Shown in pieces: positions 59,169 through 64,000 of a stretch of DNA of 64,000 nt. A program made the position numbers and the translations under genes. Position 1 is the stretch's first letter. Every line of letters starts with the position of its first letter. The stretch spans positions 186,001 through 250,000 of the forward strand of contig JAEBUN010000022.1 in assembly GCA_023014365.1 (NCBI GenBank), written 5' to 3'. Below the pieces are notes generated by a model. That model did not search any database. It saw only the letters and a program-made list of their open reading frames with translations, and was not told the origin of the DNA. Origin of the DNA: Lepiota brunneoincarnata (lineage: Eukaryota > Basidiomycota > Agaricomycetes > Agaricales > Agaricaceae).

Positions 59169-59183
59169 CCCCCCCCCCCCCCC
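59169..59183 (+). repeat. Poly-C run of 15 in the WOPR upstream region
   Basis: A pure C tract between GAACCCCA and TTGCCAC. With the opposite-strand G runs nearby it could form unusual structures, but this is untested. Confidence 0.8.
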
Positions 59184-60188
59184 TTGCCACACGTGCCCCC
59201 CTGTCTCTCTCTCTCTTCCCCGGTTGCGTCAAACAGGTGGGGAGACCTTTGGGCCTCTCCCTTCTCCACAAGCATCAGTTTTTTTTTTTGGTGGCGGCGA
59301 AGTTTCCGTTAACCACTGAGGATAGTACAAGGGTTACCCCTCGCAACGAGAGCGCTGGAGGAGGGGGGAAGGAAGAAGTAGGGTACGTAAGTCCTTGCCA
59401 AGAAATTGAATTCTTTGGGCTCGCGCCTCGGAGTATCTGAATTGAAGAAAGGCCCACAAAAAGAAACAATGGAGAGGTGGGATGTTGACAACTTTGTGCC
59501 AAGGCGTCGTTTGACCGGAAACCTCCAAGATCGGCAAATCACTCTACAATCTTTGGAGGGAAGGGGGGGGGGGGTTGGAGGAGGGGAGCGAAGCGCCAGA
59601 GTAAAGCCGGAGATGATTGGAGTTCATAAGAAAGTTGAGCCCCAAACGGCACTGGGGACTTCGTCCACGGAGAGCAGAAAAAAGATAGGCAGGCCGTGTG
59701 CGCGGCGAAGGAAACGAGGTGGTCATTTTGGAAGAGAGAATGTGTCCATGGACTAAGCCTCATTCAAGGACCCAAGGTCACATCAGTAAATCGAGATCGG
59801 GTGCAGATGATCTGTCTCCATATCGCGTTCAATCCTGAGCAAAATCAGACAATACCTTATTAAGGAGGATAGTTTTGGGCCCAATAGTCCGTCACACTAA
59901 TTATGCACAGGAAGACGTTTGACAAGCAGTGGCGTCCCGGTGAATGTCAAAGAAACGGGCTTCGGCTCACGTACTCTCCTCATACCTGGTATAAGGTTAA
60001 TGGACGCCCGACGCAAGGCATCCTGAATACGAACAGGTGCCATTTCCCTTCAACTATCGATCCGGTTCAAATAATCATTCTGATTATGCAAGGGAGTTGA
60101 TAAAGGAAGGGGCTCAACTTTCCGGTAGCTCAATCCCAACCACACTTGCTCCCAATTGTCCAACAACCTCAAACTTAGGCATCCTGAA

Positions 60189-62163
60189 ATGACGAGCAAC
60201 CCCGACGTACCTCCTTTCATCGGCTATGTAGAGACCACCGTCCATGCTCTTCGTCTCATCCATGCTGCAAGACAGGGTGTCATTCCGCGCATCACTCGTC
60301 GTCTCAACGACTCGGAGCGGAGGACTATGATCAAGAGTGGCGCTGTCTTTGTCTTCAGCGTCGAGGAGAGTGGTATAAAGCGGTGGACAGGTGGGTTTTT
60401 TTTTTTATTACTTCCATATGCCTTTTTCCCCATTCCAGAACGCCCCAACCCGTTACTAGATGGACTCCTCTGGTCACCATCCCGGATAGTCGGGAATTTC
60501 CTCGTAAGTGCCGCCTAGCACCCCGTCGCTTATTTGCTCTCGTGCCAAGGTTGCCTGGTTCCAGGTCTACCGTGAAATCAACGAGAGGTCGAGTAGTCGT
60601 GGAGGCCACAAGAAGCCATACATCCAGGATGATCCATCTTCGAGGAGTCTTGCCAGGCGCAACTCCCCAGACCAGCTCTCATACAAGGGCCTCCCGAACG
60701 GACACTCCAGCGGTGACCAGGGCACATTTAAGCCCAATGGGCTGATTAAAAAGGTACGGCGGGGAATAGCTTTTGGCCTCCCCTTCGACGTCCGACCTGT
60801 TGACCCCCCCTCCCCCCTCCCCCTTCCTCCCTTCTCCACTCTTGTAGACCATAACCGTCACGATTGAGGGGTCCGACCTGCATCTCATTTCTTATTATAC
60901 CTCGGAAGACATCCGCCTCGGCGTGCTAAAGGTGAGAATCTGTCAATAATAATCATCCTTTGCGATGTTATGCTGAAGTCGAGACCAAGCGCCCGACATC
61001 GCGACCCGACATCATGAACTTGTACATGCCACCCCACATATTCCGCTTGACCAACTTCAGAGTCCCACCAAAGGTAGAAATTGGGCCCGACGGCAAACCA
61101 AGACTAGTGTGAGTGCCCCCCCCCCCCCCCCCCCTTCCCGCTATTCTGTTCAATGCCAAGGTTCCTGATTTGCCCATCCAAGTTGTGAGCCCGAAGACAT
61201 GCCGGCCCCAGAGTGCAAAGTGGAAGAGGCTATATACCATGTCCCCGATACCTCGGGTAAGATTTATTTATTTTTAATATCGATTGTCTTGATGCCTGTT
61301 GAAACAACATAATTATTTGCAGGGAGCCCCGTACACTCGTTGTCGAATGGCCACAGTGCTCTTTCGCAGAGTAACATGTACGGAGGAGGACGATCCGGTA
61401 CGAGTAGTGATCATCGATGGCCGGGATCGGGGACGACCGAAAGTCTATTGTCGTCGTTACCCGTACGCCAGTCGGAAATGCCATGGACTCCGACACTTCA
61501 TTCTTCCCACCCGAGTATCGCCAGACGAGGTGGTAGCACCGGACACTTATCACCAGCAGAGTCCTGGTCGACCTTGAGTTCTCCACCAGCGAGATGGCAA
61601 AACGGCTTGGGCTCTCATGATGCATCCAACACCCACACACACACCTCCTCCTCACCCTTATCTCGAGCGAGCACGAATTCGATCTGCCCATCCATACGAG
61701 GAGGCAGCAAGCCTCCGACGAGACCCAGAAAATTTGTCTCCGAGTTATGGCCATCGTTTTCCAACACATTGCCCAGCAAGTCGCGGCGAGGCCGCCCCTC
61801 ATCGTGGTTTGACTTGGCATCAGCGCGATGTAGTGACGGACAGTTTGAAAGACAACAGAAACAACGCTGCAGGTCATCATCATCATCATCATCAACAACA
61901 ACAACACCACCACCACCACGATACATCATCTTTCACACCCTCTCCCAACTCTTCCATTCTCGACTTCAGGGTATCATCAGTCTACTCCTACGGCCCATTC
62001 ATACAGCTCATCATGGTCATCCAACGATACTTCTGTAATGGAAGCGCCGGCCGCTATTCAAACTCTTTCTCCACAATCCAACATGTCGTACGATACAACT
62101 TATACCACCAGTTCTGGCACCATGTCTAGCTCGGGGGAGTTCGCTCATGTTGATGATATGTAA
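60189..62163 (+). CDS. WOPR-domain transcription factor (Gti1/Pac2 family)
   Basis: This family contains master switches of morphology and development in fungi (Wor1, Ryp1, Mit1, Sge1, Gti1, Pac2). The ATG at 60189 starts MTSNPDVPPFIGYVETTVHA, which runs straight into WOPR box a: LIHAARQGVIPRITRRLNDS and KSGAVFVFSVEESGIKRWT, then DGLLWSPSRIVGNFL|VYREINER. Box b, after a Gly/Ser linker, gives TITVTIEGSDLHLISYYTSE, DIRLGVLK, KRPTSRPDIMNLYMPPHIF and RVPPKVEIGPDGKPR. Introns are GT-AG; the fourth starts with a 19-base C run. The long tail is Ser/Pro/His/Gln-rich, has a CAT/CAA/CAC triplet tract and ends GEFAHVDDM at 62163. The tail frame changes twice, each +1, and near 61970 a one-base skip is needed. 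Confidence 0.88.
61116..61134 (+). repeat. 19-base poly-C tract inside a WOPR intron
   Basis: The run begins a few bases after the GTGAGTG donor of the intron that follows the KPRLV codons. Its length is the greatest single-base run I saw in the window. Such a tract close to a donor could affect splicing or simply be unstable. Confidence 0.8.
61875..61920 (+). repeat. Triplet repeat coding His/Gln in the WOPR tail
   Basis: The sequence has about seven CAT/ATC triplets, four CAA/ACA triplets and five CAC/ACC triplets in a row. In one frame it gives poly-His and poly-Gln, in another Ser/Thr/Pro runs. Low-complexity activation regions are common in this family. Confidence 0.7.
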
Positions 62164-62559
62164 AATATACATCTGTCGGCTCGCTCTTCGTCTTGTATAA
62201 TATCTATATCTTGGAATCTTCCTGCCTGTATCCCGTTGCTCCTCTCCCTTGACATGACCCGCTATCGATAGTATCACACTATACCATACTTATAGGAATA
62301 TTTTTGACCTAGATCGCAACTTACGAAACTCGTCACATAACTCACTCAACCATGAATGCGTGAAGCTCCGAAAGCATCATCATACGCCATCGTGCCACAG
62401 GAATCCCTGCTATATTCAAGAATCCATCCAGACGCTTACTGGCACCAACAGTCGAAGCGGGGACTTGAACATCGAAATTAAGAAGACCATGTCCAGCATT
62501 GATATCTAAATGCAGTGGAATAGAAGCGATTCAGAAGGGTGGCACAACCTGGCCCATAG

Positions 62560-64000
62560 TTATGAGTTAGGATTTTGGGTTCGTCTTTCAATGAATTCCT
62601 TGATTCTGGAATGTCCCTCTAAACTGCCGAAGAAGCAACGCTTCGGTGTACTCTCCCAGAGAACCACATCCAACTGCTTTGCGTAATTCAGGACCAGTTC
62701 ATAGTCCGCCTGGGAAGTGAACGAAGTATACAAGTACCCTATAACGGGAATTTATTGGTCATTTTTACGACTTATTCCAGTTTGAGAGGTACCCCACCTT
62801 CGCTGGACCCCAGCCGATTTTTCTCCATTTCCCAAAGGCGTATTTGATCCTGAACGGTAACGGGTAGAAGGGGATTCTGATCTATAATAAGCTCAGAACG
62901 AGGGAAGGAGTAGATGAGTACTCGCGTTCTTCCGCATTTGCGGGTGTGCATGTGTCATTAGGTAGCTGATGATCTTTCGTGACGATGATAAACCCCTTCT
63001 TTCCACCACCTCAAACAACAGCCACTTACTTGGTCAGCCGTTATGCCATTCGTGAGTGCTTTCTTGACACTGTCCCTTGTAATTGACCCCACCACCAAAT
63101 TCGGGAAGCGGTATTTCAGTGACACAAAAAGATTGAGTACAGCCGTTTGGAGGGGGTTATCTGAAACTAGTCGTTCTTAGCTCATAAAGGTTTGAGTTAC
63201 CTGACGGACCTGTGTAGGCGTAAATTCGGTAGTTAGTCTCGAGAACAATGAAGCCATCCTGGGGACCGGAACCAGCGCCGGTAGTCGTGGGAAGGGGTGG
63301 CGAGGAAGAAGTCAGTGTTATGCCAAGACGGGTCGGGCTGAAACGCCGCGAGTTAGGCTGGAGGGCCCCAGTCAGAAGAGAAGTATTTTCATGAACAATG
63401 CATACCCTGCGTTGCCAAATCAACCCATAGTCGCGGAGATCTTCCAGCATAGCTTTTTGAGTGCCGCTCAGATGTTCTGTTGAATATTCCTTAACAAGAA
63501 ATTAGCCTATTAATGCGCAACCAGAGGGTGGGAAGTCACTCGTCTGAGCTCCATGGTGGATAGCATAAATAGAAATCCTAGGACTTCAACCAAGTCCATC
63601 TGCCTCTCCTGGATTGTACTAAGGATTGAGAAGAGTAGGGAGTCCACGGTGGTGTAGACTCACCTCGGCTAAGTGTAGGTACTGGAGGAGTAAATCCCAC
63701 AGCTGTGCATGTGGAGAATGGAGAAGAAATTGGAAGCCCGTTGAAGTGATCTGTAAAGGTCCTCCGCTAGTGTAAGGTATCATCATCTTCTTCCCCGGCT
63801 TGAGAGGGTAATCACAACACCTACTAGAAACTCCCCATCAGCCCGCTACGCTGGAGCAGGAAAAGGACACCTTGAGATGGTTTGGCTGGTTGTTGCCCTG
63901 TTCCAGAAGAAACCATATAATGCAATATAGTCTAACAACATGTGTTAGGGTGCTGATGCGTACAACTTCTGCTCCAGGTCGCACCTCCCAGCGCTCTAGA
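62560..64000 (-). CDS. TFB2: TFIIH subunit Tfb2/p52, 3' part (5' end outside the window)
   Basis: Tfb2 (human p52/GTF2H4) is a core TFIIH subunit that anchors and activates the XPB/Ssl2 helicase for transcription start and nucleotide excision repair. Read leftwards from the window edge, coding pieces give [83 protein letters not shown] and the typical [18 protein letters not shown]. The C-terminal domain that contacts Tfb5 is also present: [40 protein letters not shown] and ERRTQNPNS, with the stop at 62560-62562. The first residues and exons are outside the window. Introns are short GT-AG ones. No frame break was noticed. Confidence 0.88.

Larger units (their letters stand above)
53940..60188. 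promoter_or_regulatory. 6.2 kb ORF-poor region upstream of the WOPR regulator
   Basis: No gene could be supported in this stretch. The longest open frame, 56014-55454 on the minus strand (186 residues), shows no known motif. The right half (57-60 kb) is crowded with single-base runs: 12 G at 58151-58162, 10 G near 58682, 15 C at 59169-59183, 12 G near 59563-59574, a 13-base T run near 58014, and GA dinucleotide repeats near 56573 and 58281. The gap could hold a long promoter or 5' leader of the WOPR gene, or non-coding transcripts. Promoters of some fungal WOPR genes (WOR1 of Candida) are known to be unusually long. Confidence 0.4.

Overview
The window looks like Agaricomycete (mushroom-forming basidiomycete) nuclear DNA. 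Genes are dense and broken by many 45-80 bp GT-AG introns. They include families typical of that group: an AA14 LPMO, a DUF6593 protein, a fungal-type NPN/NTA aquaporin, a GH17 glucanase, a WOPR regulator and a MULE-transposase-derived gene. There is no rRNA, convincing tRNA, CRISPR array, IS element or bacterial-style operon. Exon joins were worked out by hand from splice sites, reading phase and remembered family motifs; no search was run.

0-11 kb: AA14 xylan-type LPMO (-), an unknown WGF-motif protein (-), a DUF4112 membrane protein (-), a protein made of two copies of one unknown domain (-), two related unknown genes arranged head to head (6.2 and 7.3 kb), a broken unknown ORF, and a multi-spanning membrane protein (-). 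11-20 kb: a tandem pair of flavin monooxygenases (-; the second has a scrambled first exon), a broken ABHD11-like hydrolase (+) and a broken small secreted cysteine-rich protein (-). 20-28 kb: a ~2.9 kb tandem segmental duplication, each unit holding a SAM-like gene (+) and a Ser/Pro-rich gene (-); the two units have decayed in complementary ways. 28-42 kb: an intact membrane-anchored carboxylesterase, a TSC13 enoyl-CoA reductase with frame breaks, intact copies of the secreted protein and of the ABHD11-like hydrolase, a second carboxylesterase (secreted type, two frame breaks) and GET4 (one frame break). 42-54 kb: DUF6593 protein, GH17, aquaporin, a disordered Ser/Pro-rich protein, a MULE-derived ORF and an HSBP1-like trimeric coiled-coil protein. 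54-60.2 kb: a long ORF-poor stretch full of homopolymer tracts, in front of a WOPR-domain (Gti1/Pac2) transcription factor at 60.2-62.2 kb. The window ends inside TFB2, the TFIIH p52 subunit (-).

Three themes stand out. First, local duplication at several scales: an internal domain repeat, gene pairs, the tandem segment, a duplicated hydrolase/secreted-protein block, and a 99 bp exon+intron repeat. Second, many single-base reading-frame breaks, nearly all of the +1 type, including in genes that should be single-copy and important (TSC13, GET4). This points to uncorrected insertion errors in the assembly for at least part of them, and warns against calling every broken gene a pseudogene. Third, several introns appear to use GC-AG boundaries. 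Gene functions are mixed: lignocellulose attack (AA14), wall glucan (GH17), ester and xenobiotic metabolism (carboxylesterases, FMOs), lipid elongation, tail-anchored protein insertion, heat-shock control, transcription/DNA repair and a developmental regulator. I see no obvious biosynthetic cluster.
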